A DNA stretch of 64,000 nucleotides from Flectonema sp. DT1601 (taxonomy: Eukaryota; Euglenozoa; Diplonemea; Diplonemida; Diplonemidae): the NCBI GenBank assembly GCA_964019425.1, contig OZ025814.1, positions 944,001 to 1,008,000 on the forward strand, in the 5' to 3' direction. The translations under genes and the position numbers were made by a program. Shown here piece after piece: positions 52,772 through 63,403 of the stretch (its first letter is position 1; each line of letters opens with the position of its first letter). The notes beneath the pieces are model-generated. The model ran no database searches. It saw only the letters and a list, made by a program, of their open reading frames with translations, and was not told the DNA's origin.

Positions 52772-54494
52772 TCTAGCTCTGCCAACGGAGCACAACAACA
52801 TTAGAAGAATATTATTTTATTTTCATAAGACCAACAGCCCAGATAATTCCGTAGTGATCAGCGTCTTCTTCTTGCAGTAAAAGACGCATTCTGGGGCTGA
52901 ACAGATGAGATCTTTCTTTTGTCTTCGGGTATTAAGACTGTGCTTAGTCGTCTTTTTGTGAGTAGTGATTGTTATTGTGTCGTCTCAGCGCCTGTGATAC
53001 GTCATCAGTGTGGTTTACACCGTCGACGTCACGAGTGCCGTTACAATTAGTGAGTGGAGTTCTTCTCAATAAAATATTGAATTCGCTACTCAACAGATCG
53101 AGGGTGGTGTGTTCGGTGAGGTCAGTTTAGACCCGCCATTGTTTGTATTTTTTCAGAGTAGTGGCTCAGCTATTTTATTAATTTATTTTTTTGCTTTAAC
53201 TAATCAGAAGGGCACGAGTTATAAGAAAGTCGCGTAGTCAATGCTAGTTTTAGTTGAATGAAGCGAAACGAATGACAAACAGCACTTCAAAATGCGGCTA
53301 CAGAAATGTTAGCTCTATTTTGTTCCGAGAACTCAGAAGGTTCTGCACTCTGACGTCGCTCGTTGGATTTGCTACGTGTGTTCGACAATTCTGAGCTTGA
53401 TTTTTTTTTGGAAAACAGATTTTCCGCGGCTAACTCATATTTTCTTTACGCACACTCGATACCGTAAAGGATAAGAATAGCGACTAATAACAATCGATGT
53501 GAAAAGTTACTTCCTGAGACCCGTCGATCTTCTCAGAAGTCAGCTTTCCATCGAGTGCCCGCAGTTAGTTATTTTTGAGTCAAGTGTGCGGCTCGGCTGA
53601 AGACTCTCAACTCACATTCAACCCTTGTGACATAATGTTTTCCCCTGTTGGGGTGATATTTTAATTTTTCGTTGTTTTTTTTGTTATCTCCGACAGAATC
53701 CTGAGTGTAAGTGTCAGATTAGTGCAGAAAAGGGAAATTAATAAAATTGTTGCAACGAGTACGACGTGAGAACCAGCGAGTGGATTCAACTATTTGCTCA
53801 CAAATCTTTCAGATTGGCGGCAAAGGTTCCTTGTGTTAATTGCATCGTATTTGAAAGCAGAAAATGGAAAGCTGCTAAACTTCCAAGATTACTGTAATAA
53901 AGGCTCTTACAGCCGAAACAAGCGATTTTGCAAGGTTCGAGCAGCCGACCAAGTTTCAGGCTTCCCCCGCCCCTTCTTTTCTTTTTCGATTCTCGCAGTG
54001 AGATCAGCAACTACATTCCCTGTCTGTTTTCTTTTGCTTGCTGTACTCTCACCTTTCAAATGCTTCCAACGTTGTCTACGTTATTATGTGGACCTTTTCT
54101 TGGAACTTGTACTTGCACAGCTACCGTTTGTTCAATTACTTATTCCTAATTTTATGTTCCTTTTTTTTTTTTCTTCTTTGTCACTATCATGCCCCTCCCC
54201 AACTACTTTTTGAAAGGTTTTGAAGGTCAAGTCTTAGCAAATAAAAGACAAGAATAAATTATTAAATAAAATAGCCAAAATGTTTTATCTTTCCGGTTTT
54301 CTCTGTGAAAGCATTGAAGAAAATTAGTGAAAGATTCAAAAAAGCTTTTATTCGGTGCCTTCACTTCGCTATTTCCTGACAAGCAATATTAATTATGTTA
54401 GGCTTGCCATCTTGTCTCACGAACTGGGACAATTCTTTGGAATTTGGCAGCTCTCACACGTATTTCTTCATTTCAGATTACCATTTTCAACAAA
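52772..54494. other. Intergenic, 1.7 kb
   Basis: The MIOX 3' side has hairpins (52777-52792; 52861-52887) and AATAAA (53068-53073). The rest has no supported gene: a 139-codon + frame (53794-54213) has no ATG start and no motif. A CAG at 54474-54476 lies 18 nt before the next ATG. Confidence 0.5.
52861..52887. other. 7-bp perfect hairpin in MIOX 3' flank
   Basis: GCGTCTT (52861-52867) and AAGACGC (52881-52887) with a 13-nt loop, about 90 nt after the stop and 180 nt before AATAAA. Confidence 0.45.
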
Positions 54495-56097
54495 ATGGGA
54501 TGTGGGGCTTCTGGTGATCTCGCGTCGACAATGACGAAGCGTGACGTTAGCGAGGTTTGTATTCTGTTCGCTTTATTTTTTTGGGAAAAACTATAATTCC
54601 ACATAAAAGTTTGTGAATTTCCGATCCCAACACAAAAGTTTCCGAAATGGACAGCTATTATCTTTTCTTTTTTAGCTTACCGTAGTATTGTGGGGCCATA
54701 TATCGCTAACTAAACTAAACTATCACATGGGGATTTCTTTTTTCTCCCAGAATTTCTTTCTTTCTGCTAAAAACTCCGTCAATGCACGGTTACGGTTGCG
54801 CTCCTGATGCCTTAGCTGACAAGATTACGGAGGTCAGGATAGGTCTACAGTTAACACGATTTACAGGATGCAAATTGAAGGGTCGCGCAGATCAGCATCT
54901 CTGGAAGCAGTGGGTAGGAACGAAGCCTTGTCTTAAGGAACTTCAAGACGGAGAATACTCGTTCAGCCTCAACTGATGTTACCAGAAAATTCGTGCTTAG
55001 TCCCTACTAAAAACCCCCACCGACATGAAGGAAAAGCAGCAAGAAAGACGACTACAGCTCCGATGAAGGAGAACTCGCAGTGGAAGAGTTAGAATTCAGC
55101 TGATCAAAAGCAAATATATGCTAGCCCGTCCTGGAGAGCTCCGATGGACATTACAAATCAGTTATTTGAAATAGACAATTGATAAATCTGATTTATCAAA
55201 AAACTGGAATGAAGCCCCAGAAATTACTAAGACAGACAAGAAGTATAAGATTAAGGCCTGAAACTAAGTATTCGTTTATGGAAAAGCAAACAATGTGTTT
55301 TTATAATTTTTCTTCTTTTATATTATCTTACAATAAAATCGTATTCTAACTAACAACAGCAAGAGCCAATGCACAGACAGCGCTGGACTTGTCGGAAGTG
55401 CAAACTCCAAAACAGGGAGGGATGTTTGAAATGTATGGCTTGCGGTTCTATAGCTCCCTCTTCTGGTCACGCTTGGACAGAAACATCTGAAGCAGAAGGA
55501 AACGATCCAATACCGATTATGTGGACTCCTGGAGAAGAAGCTGAAACATTTCTTGATGGATGTTGGGTTTCCTGTACGATTGTGTCTGCCAGGGCAGGAA
55601 CCGTCGATGTCGAAGTAGCAGATTTGATACTCCACAGGTACAATTGTGATGTTAGACGTCCTCAACTGGCGGAGTGCTGCATTTGTCTCGACCCACTTTG
55701 TAATAAACAACTCGGTGCTTTTGTCGATGAATTTGGTAGGAGAGCATGCAGACATTATTTCCACCACTCTTGTGCTGTAGCACTCCCTTCATCAACTTGT
55801 CCTGTTTGTAGGGCTGAGTTCCAACACATAGTTCAGGTGCCTCGCGTGGACAGATATCCTCACGAGTGGTTTACAATTATCGACTACTCCAGGACAGGCA
55901 ATTTAACAAAACAAGAAATCCGCGATGCCCTCTCTGGGATGGTTCCTGTTGGTGAAGACAAGGTGTCGAATATCATACAAGAGAAGTGGCACTCATGGGA
56001 TCCTGAGAATCACGGACATATCGACTATTGCAAAGTGGAATTAATCGTTAAATTTATACATGCAAGAGGACTTTTGCCACGGTGGTCTTCACAATAG
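54495..56097 (+). CDS. Myristoylated RanBP2-zinc-finger / Tudor-like / RING / EF-hand protein, probable E3 ligase (2 exons)
   Basis: Exon 1 is 54495-54554, intron 54555-55359 (GTTTGT..CAG, 805 nt, phase 0), exon 2 55360-56097, giving 265 residues. Exon 1 encodes MGCGAS, a strong N-myristoylation/palmitoylation signal. Exon 2 encodes a RanBP2-type zinc finger (WTCRKCKLQNREGCLKCMAC), a Tudor-like module (about 70-115, GCWVSCTIVSARAG), a RING finger (CCICLDPL, CRHYFHHSC, CPVCRAEF) and two EF-hand-like helices (DYSRTGNLTKQE; DPENHGHIDYCK). RING proteins hand ubiquitin from E2 to targets; the RanBP2 finger often binds ubiquitin or RNA. The combination with calcium-binding motifs is unusual. The intron is over ten times the usual length because it carries a dispersed repeat (54579-54775). 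The exon 1 link is inferred from frame, splice sites and the CAG 18 nt upstream. Confidence 0.82.
54579..54775. mobile_element. Dispersed repeat copy inside an intron
   Basis: Begins GGGAAAAACTATAATTCC.CATAAAAGTTTG and continues with ATGGGGATTTCTTTTTTCTCCCAG. It aligns with 19066-19225. It explains part of the abnormal length of the host intron. No coding capacity seen, family unknown. Confidence 0.5.
55242..55335. repeat. Dispersed repeat, copy 1 of 2
   Basis: AGTATAAGATTAAGGCCTGAAACTAAGTATTC and downstream AACAATGTGTT..TTTATATTATCTT match 63128-63240 with point differences and an indel. It lies at the 3' end of the long intron and may be the other end of the element that begins at 54579. 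Confidence 0.6.
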
Positions 56098-59000
56098 GAT
56101 GGGTTACTGTAACCAGCGGCCTATTTTTAGAACCTGTTATACACGGAAGGTACCAAAGACTTATTGTAAGTAAGCTGTTGAAAGATCATCCGCATGACGT
56201 CTTTGAATCGTATTTTGATAATTACGAATCAATGGACAGAAATATCCCGAAGCAATCATCGATTGCAATCCGTATCTGTAATACGAATAGGATTATGTGC
56301 CATTTTAAAATTATTATTTCTTATTTCTATTATTAGTTTACTTTTCTTTTTTTTAGCATTTTTCCTTCCATACACCGGAAACATAGAATGAATCCACCTG
56401 CTGAATCATTAGTTGATCGACTCTTTGTTATAAATTAATTATTATCCTCTCATAGAACGAGAAGTAGAAACAATGCAATCTCGTCCTGCTAATTAAAGAA
56501 AATAAATAAAAAATCTCTTCTCCCTCTCTCCTTCCGCCTTTTTTCCGTTACTGTTTTTGCAGGGCAGGTTCTTATGTTAAATATCAACTGGACTTGTAGT
56601 AATGTGTTTTTATACACCAAAACTTAATCCAGTCAGATGACATTAATTGTTAACAACAACACGTACGCTGTTGTTGACAGTCAAGTCGTTAAGTAGGTAG
56701 CTATTTTCATCTCAGTACTAATAAAGGTCCCAATCCCATTAGTAATTTATGAGCAATCTGGAGCTCTATATTCCCCATTTTTATTATATTATTATTATTA
56801 ACACACTTTTGTATGGAAGGAAGTATAGTTGACTTTGGATCAGTTCAGATATTCTGCTTTACTCCTTCGAGCGTTTCTGTTGGGTCCACCGAAAAACTTT
56901 CTGGAAATGCAGTTTCTTGCTTAAGCGAAGACATCAGTAATGCTGAACATGTTTGCCATTTGCCCCTTCGATTCTTTTAGGTTAGTTGTTTATTCCCAGA
57001 CCCATATTTGTTGCCACGGTTCGGTACAACGTGATACCGAATTACTTTTTATTATATCTTTAAAACTCCTTTGGAGAATTCAAAGGAAGAATGCCGAATG
57101 AGTTGTTTTTATTAGTCAAAATGTGAAATGACAACTGTTTTTCACAATATCGAAGTAATCACTTTGATAAAAGTAATTATCAGCAGTTCACTGTTTGTCA
57201 TCAGAAAACCGTGTTGAGCGGAATACTTCGCTTTTCATGGAAGGAAAGCGTTGCTTGCATTTGTGACTCCGCTGTCATAAAGCAACTACGTAAGAACGAA
57301 CTCTTTGAAAGTCATGCAGTACCATCTCTAGCCCAGCCCAGGCATGTGATTGCTTTAGTCGCAACTAACTATCTTTGGAAGGAAAATAATTCTGAAAGAC
57401 TTTCTGAAATAATATCCACCCGTCACTGCTTACTTGCAAAATCGAAGAACCCGTACCATCCGAAAATGAACAATAATGAAAGAAGGACTAGTTTTCAATA
57501 TTTAGATTTTAGATTACATGCACATTGCTATTATCACAGGGAGTTACGTGGAGTGGAAATGAAAAACCTTATGCTGAATGCTTCCTGTCCTCTCTTTTTT
57601 AGGCATTCCTTCTTTGTTCCCAATCCAAACTATTGTTTGGTCGGAATCACTTCTTCGTTTCAATGACACGCTGAGAAGCCGACGTCGTTTTTTTTTTTTT
57701 TTTGTTCTACTTTTCATTTATTTAATTTACATCCGATCTGGACTTTCCTGTTGACGAAATCTCTTAAAGAGAAAGAAATCTCATCTCGGAGAGAGTTTTA
57801 CGGAAATGTGGGCAGCGCATCCCCTTTTCTTTAAAGGCTTGTTCCGGGTTGCGATAAACAAAATATGATGCAGTCAAACGGAGCCGACTTCCGTCCCTAT
57901 TCATTTTTAAGGTTAGCTTAACTACGATTATTTTGCTTCCAAATCAATGTTGTTTATAAAGCAACAATGAAGTCTTTTAGATCGTCAATCGTGCATTATT
58001 GGCAGTCACTCATCGCCACCAGAAATGGTGGGCATGTCGTTATGATAACAAACAGTCGTCATTAGTGATTAAGATAGTATTAGTGAAGTCGTGAATGAGA
58101 ATGGTCTTTGATTAAAACTGAAGATCGTTGTCACCTCTTAAAATGGAAAAGATTAATCGCCTTCTTCTACACTGTTCACGTTTTTCACTCAAGCACCGAG
58201 TTTATAAGTCGTGCTCCCTCTTATTTAAGTTTTCAACGTCATGCCTGAATGATGAACCTTACTTTGCCAGCAGACTTGCGTGTTCCCCTTCCCTAAGATG
58301 AACCCAACTGTTCTGGTTCGTTTCGTTTTCTTTCATCATTAAAATGAAGATTCCACAGCCATAGTTATTTAAGAAAAGCTGCTTTTGAGTAGTTCGTAGC
58401 TGTGATTATTTGTTTTCCCATCACTGTCAGTAGAAACAGTGACGTTCATGATTTCTTCGCCAGCTCCTTTCCTGTATGTTGGAGATTAGGCAAACTTGGA
58501 CTCCAAGACGATTCTACCAAATCGGGCGTTGAGAAGCGTTCTTGATTTTGTTGTAGGACAGAAAACACGAATTATTGACGGCTGCTTCATGCAAGCTTAT
58601 TATTATTGCTGCACACTACCAGGTTGTTATGCTTTTCTTTTGTGCACACAATTTTTTCCCTCCAGTTATTTAACTCTTCCCTCCAATGTTCAACCTCGTT
58701 GATCCACTTAGTAATTTCCCTTCTTTTTTCTCCTTGGGCTCATCTGTTTTGTAAAAGCAAGTGGCCTTGAAAGCTTCGTCAAAAACCGAAAGCAAAAAAA
58801 AAAAAAAAAGGTGGTTGTCGTGTGACTCAGTTGTTTTCCGCTGTTTTGCTTTTATAATAGTTTTGTCTGAAGATTTTTCTTTGCTCTGTTTGTGTTGCTA
58901 GTGTCCTGTGTTCTGTGGTGAAAACGGAACACCAGTACCCTGTTGCGTCATCATTTCTAAAGGGTTTTACCCCACCCCTGACCTCCTTTCTACTATTTAT

Positions 59001-59205
59001 TCTAATTTTTGAAAATTGCATCTTGCTTCGCTTCTACTACTCAATTTGTTTCTACATCAGGTCGGTACAAAATAGCCATACACATCACTTAGATCTAAAC
59101 CGGACACAGGGAAAAGTGAAGGGAAATGGATAAATTGGTAGCTAACAGTTTAAAAAAGAACCCCATATTCTATATTCGTTTTATATTTAATCATTACTCC
59201 CACAG
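56098..59205. other. Gene-poor stretch, 3.1 kb
   Basis: No supported gene. A 151-codon + frame (57211-57666) starts at GTG, lacks motifs and has no acceptor-like CAG in the usual place. Poly(T)/poly(A) tracts lie near 57690-57705 and 58793-58809. Confidence 0.5.
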
Positions 59206-59797
59206 TCTTTTCTTGTTTCCTTTTTTTTTCTTCCCTTTTTTTTTTTCTTCTTGTACAGCAGATACACCTGTTCAGTAGAAAGATAATTGTGACAGCGTAA
59301 CTAACCTATTCCTTTCTCAGGCTGTTGGATGGCACACAAAATGAGTAAGAAAGTAAAAGGAAAGTTAAGTTCGGGTGATTCTTTTTCTTGTTGTAACTTT
59401 TTATTTTCATTCTGATTAAATTCCTAAAATAACAGGTAGCGGTGAGTAGGAAGCAGGCCTCACACTCTGATCGATTCAGCAGAGTTAGAATCTTCCGAAG
59501 AGAAGCGACGAACATACATCAGACGTCCATGAGAACAACGGACGACAGTTTTTTTTTACGTGGGATGATATAGAATGGACTTAGTATTGACCGAAGTGGA
59601 TTCCTATTTAAAGTGATTAGTTATGTGAAGCAACCCTATTTATAGTTGCATGTTGCCTTAGTTCTTCCTTGTGTATCTTTTTTACCTCCTGATGACAGTA
59701 AATAAATAAGATGAAGACTTTTGCTGTTGTTATCGGTTTGTTTGCGTCTTCGGTATGTTTATTATTTCATCATTCCCTTCCTTATTGAAATGATTTG
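59206..59797 (+). repeat. Tandem locus duplication, copy 1 (promoter, exon 1, start of intron)
   Basis: About 590 bp nearly identical to 63404-64000, covering a T-rich tract, the presumed promoter, exon 1 and the start of intron 1. The period between copies is 4,203 bp measured at the ATG. One visible difference is an extra TAACC in copy 2. Confidence 0.9.
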
Positions 59798-61613
59798 TTA
59801 TTGTGTGGAAGGGTTGCTTCGTTAGTTTTGTACAACAAGAGTTTCGTACCAACTAACAGTCTGAATTTAGTATCGGTATTGTCGGGTGTTATTAAAATAC
59901 AAACAGACTGCTTTTGATACACCGTCGGTACGTTGCTCTTCTCTGCAAGTCAACGCTTATTCATCGAGCTGCAATCCGGGATGGACACCAGCAGACACGG
60001 AAACGATGACTAATTGTGCTGCAACAATTTGTAATAGGATGGGCACCTGGGGTATGGCAAGAGGTGCTGACGATACCAAAAGGTTGATGGGAGCTGGTTA
60101 CGGATGTACTGTTCAGGATGGTACTGGTCTCGACGGAGAGATGGTCTGTATGCCAAACATCACAACTCCAGTTCCAGCACCAACTCCACCACCACCACCA
60201 TCGGTACCTTGCTCTTCGCTGTCAATCGTCAAACAATCATCGAGCTGCAATCTGGGATGGTCACCAGCAGACACGGAAACAATGGTTGCGTGTGCTGCAA
60301 CACTTTGTGGTAAAATGGGCAAGTTGGATAAGGCAAGAGGTGCTGACCGTACCATGAGGTTGGTGGGATCTGGTTACGGATGTTATGTTGCGCAGGGAAA
60401 TGATGCCAACGACATGATCTGTATGCCAAACAACACCACTCCAGCAGTTCAAGCAGCAACTCCGCCACCACCAGCACCTACTCCACCACCATCGGTACCT
60501 TGCTCTTCGCTGTCAATCGTCAGGCAATCATCGAGCTGCAATTCGGGAATGAAACTAGCAGACACGAAAACAATGGTTGCGTGTGCTGCAACACTTTGTG
60601 GTGAAATGGGCACGTTGGATAAGGCAAGAGGTGCTGACGGTACCATGAGGTTGGTGGGATCTGGTTACGGATGTTATGTTGCGCAGGGAAATGATGCCAA
60701 CGACAAGATCTGTATGCCAAACAACACAACTCCAGCAGTTCAAGCAGCAACTCCGCCACCACCAGCACCTACTCCACCACCATCGGTACCTTGTTCTTCG
60801 CTGTCAATCGTCAAACAATCATCGAGCTGCAATCTGGGGTGGACACCAGCAGACACGAAAACAATGGTTGCGTGTGCTGCAACACTTTGTGGTAAAATGG
60901 GCACGTTGGATAAGGCAAGAGGTGCTGACCGTACCATGAGGTTGGTGGGATCTGGTTACGGATGTTATGTTGCGCAGGGAAATGATGCCAACGACATGAT
61001 CTGTATGCCAAACAACACCACTCCAGCAGTTCAAGCACCAACTCCGCCACCACCAGCACCTACTCCACCACCATCGGTACCTTGCTCTTCGCTGTCAATC
61101 GTCAGGCAATCATCGAGCTGCAATTCGGGAATGAAACTAGCAGACACGAAAACAATGGTTGCGTGTGCTGCAACACTTTGTGGTAAAATGGGCACGTTGG
61201 ATAAGGCAAGAGGTGCTGACGGTACCATGAGGTTGGTGGGATCTGGTTACGGATGTTATGTTGCGCAGGGAAATGATGCCAACGACAAGATCTGTATGCC
61301 AAACAACACAACTCCAGCGGTTCAAGCAGCAACTCCGCCACCACCAGCACCTACTCCACCACCATCGGTACCTTGTTCTTCGCTGTCAATCGTCAAACAA
61401 TCATCGAGCTGCAATCTGGGGTGGACACCAGCAGACACGAAAACAATGGTTGCGTGTGCTGCAACACTTTGTGGTAAAATGGGCACGTTGGATAAGGCAA
61501 GAGGTGCTGACCGTACCATGAGGTTGGTGGGATCTGGTTACGGATGTTATGTTGCGCAGGGAAATGATGCCAACGACATGATCTGTATGCCAAGCCACCT
61601 GATTTCCAAGTAA
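59711..61613 (+). CDS. Secreted protein of six 97-residue Cys-rich repeats with Pro-rich linkers (2 exons)
   Basis: Exon 1, 59711-59752, encodes the signal peptide (MKTFAVVIGLFASS). The intron is 59753-59906 (GTATGT..CAG, phase 0) and exon 2 is 59907-61613. Six units follow, each with six cysteines spaced about C-x11-C-x14-C-x4-C-x22-C-x12-C and joined by linkers such as TPPPPAPTPPPS. Units 2 to 6 start at Cys codons 60210, 60501, 60792, 61083 and 61374, an exact 291-bp period. Units 3+4 and 5+6 form a 582-bp higher-order repeat, so recent unequal exchange is likely. Unit 1 is the most diverged. The spacing is not that of elicitins or EGF. No membrane anchor. Likely a secreted matrix, adhesive or coat protein; family not recognised. 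A CAG lies 12 nt before the ATG. Confidence 0.85.
60201..61610 (+). repeat. Coding tandem repeat, 291-bp unit, 582-bp higher-order unit
   Basis: Five near-identical 291-bp units, alternating two types: K-Q-SSSCNLGW and R-Q-SSSCNSGMKL. They share most synonymous positions, indicating recent homogenisation. Confidence 0.9.
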
Positions 61614-63403
61614 GAAAACTTCACTGTTGTGGCATTCTGATGAATTCAATTTAATGCCTTAATAGCGTTCCTTTCCTCTCTATTCCTCTCATTATTGTTG
61701 CGATCAATAGCGATAAGTTTAGTTAGGTAACAGTGAATCACTGTAACGTGATCATAGTTCCTAGTTTAAATTTATTAGACCAAAGAAGTTTTTTCTTTGG
61801 TAATCTTATGAGCCGCAGATATTTGATAATTGATTTTTGTATTTAGCAAGTATTGTAAGAACGAAAAAAGAATGTTAGCAGCACACCTTAACCTCCTTAA
61901 GCTTTATCAGATTAAGTCGGTTTAGTCGGTTTCGTGCACAATAGTAATATAATACTTGTTTGTGTTTGTGTTTTGTTTTTTTGTTTAGTCTTAAGTTAAA
62001 ACCAAGTTCAATTTTGCGGCCCAAGTTGTCGACAATACTTTCCTGTCGATAATTTGGGATGCTAAGTTGGCAGAATCGTCCTTCGCTGTTTGTTTTCGAT
62101 ATGATTGAAACTCGTGTTGTTAGACGCTTTAGGTAGTAATCCATTATCATTATGTGTTTATTTGTTTATGTATTTTAATTTTTATATTTTTATTAATTGG
62201 GTTTAATAACCTAGGCAAGGTGGAAAGCTGAAGATGGGTGTCCATTAATCAAATAGGATAAATTACATCCCTTCAGCTGAAGCTAATTCAACAATCCATA
62301 CAGAGTCTTCGGAAACTGTTACGGATGAGGCCCTCATCATAGTAACTATAAACGATAAAATAACTACTGGATTGTGTGTTAAATGGTAAAAGATAAAACC
62401 ATATTGGCGTGGTCTGTTTGCTGAGAAGGGCGAAGGCGATGAGTAGACCCGGCGGATTTCTTTTTTATTAATTTCTCTTCCGGAATCGTTTGTGTTGTAA
62501 TCCGACATTTCAGTAACATTTGGCACTTCACTGTTGTGACGTTCTGTGTTGCAGTTCTGATGAAATCAAAATTAATGTCTTAATAGCGTACCTTTCCTCT
62601 CTGTTCCTCTCATCATTGTTTCGATTCAAATATTGTTGGTCTTCAGTGGATCGTCACCTGACTAACGAATTATATTCTGTTTTGAATATTTTTAAGGGAT
62701 TTGGATCACTTCTTCATACTTGTACCTCTTTAAAAGGAGAATCCCAAAGTAAAACAGATTTTTTTTCTTTTCCTTTTTCTTTTTCTTTTTCTTTTTCTTT
62801 TACTTTTTCTTTTTTCTTTGCATCCATTTCGAATACTTTCGTTTGTGGAGCTGTCCATTTCAGAAACGTTTGTGTTGGGATCCGATATTTCATTAACATT
62901 TGGCACGGGAATTCGAAGTTTAGCCTTGTTCATTAAAGTAGGCAGGCCTGACACCGCAGTGTCCCCCCGTACTTTCTTCGCTGAGGAAGACTGAAGAAGT
63001 TAATTTAAGCCCAACCAACCATTATTTGTTTGTTGTCCTACGAATTGTTGCGTTCTATTGTTTTTTGATTGACTGATAACCAATTAATAGTATCTCATAT
63101 TCTAAATACTACCAACTTGCCAAGTATAGTATAAGATTAAGACCTGAAACTAGGTATTCCACCACAAGTGTTTTACGGAACAGCAGAACAATGTGTTGCG
63201 AGGGCTTTCCTTTTTTATATATATTTTGATTTAATACATTATCTTCGTGATCTCATATACTAACTTACAAACACCAACTAAGTTAAGCTGTCCCTTTGTT
63301 GAGTAGGACAAGACAGCATCTCCCTTACTTTTGAAGAAACAGAACAGCAGAAAGATTTATTTAATTTTTTCTGTATCTTCTTTTTCAAATGCTGGAAACA
63401 CAT
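61614..63403. other. Spacer of the tandem locus, with partial internal duplications
   Basis: The gene's 3' flank (about 61620-61710) recurs at about 62524-62630, and TTTGTGTTG..ATCCGA.ATTTCA.TAACATTTGGCAC occurs at about 62488-62525 and 62867-62902. A (TTTTTC)n tract spans 62760-62820. No ORF with ATG and motif: the 138-codon frame at 62520-62936 starts at TTG and runs through the microsatellite. Confidence 0.55.
63128..63240. repeat. Dispersed repeat, copy 2 of 2
   Basis: Similar to 55242-55335 (AGTATAAGATTAAGACCTGAAACTA.GTATTC and following bases). It is outside any gene here. Confidence 0.6.

Noticed and set aside
53794-54213. 139-codon + frame
   Set aside because: No ATG start, Phe/Leu/Ser-rich from pyrimidine tracts, no recognisable domain.
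57211-57666. 151-codon + frame
   Set aside because: Starts at GTG, has no motif and lacks the CAG context seen before real genes here.
59711-61613. Elicitin identity for the six-Cys repeats
   Set aside because: Length and six cysteines are similar, but only the C-x4-C spacing agrees; other spacings differ and Pro linkers are not elicitin-like.
60113-61649. Many 60-90 codon frames on both strands
   Set aside because: They recur with the 291-bp unit only because the coding repeat does; all overlap the secreted repeat protein.
62520-62936. 138-codon + frame
   Set aside because: Starts at TTG and includes a (TTTTTC)n microsatellite translated as Phe/Ser repeats.
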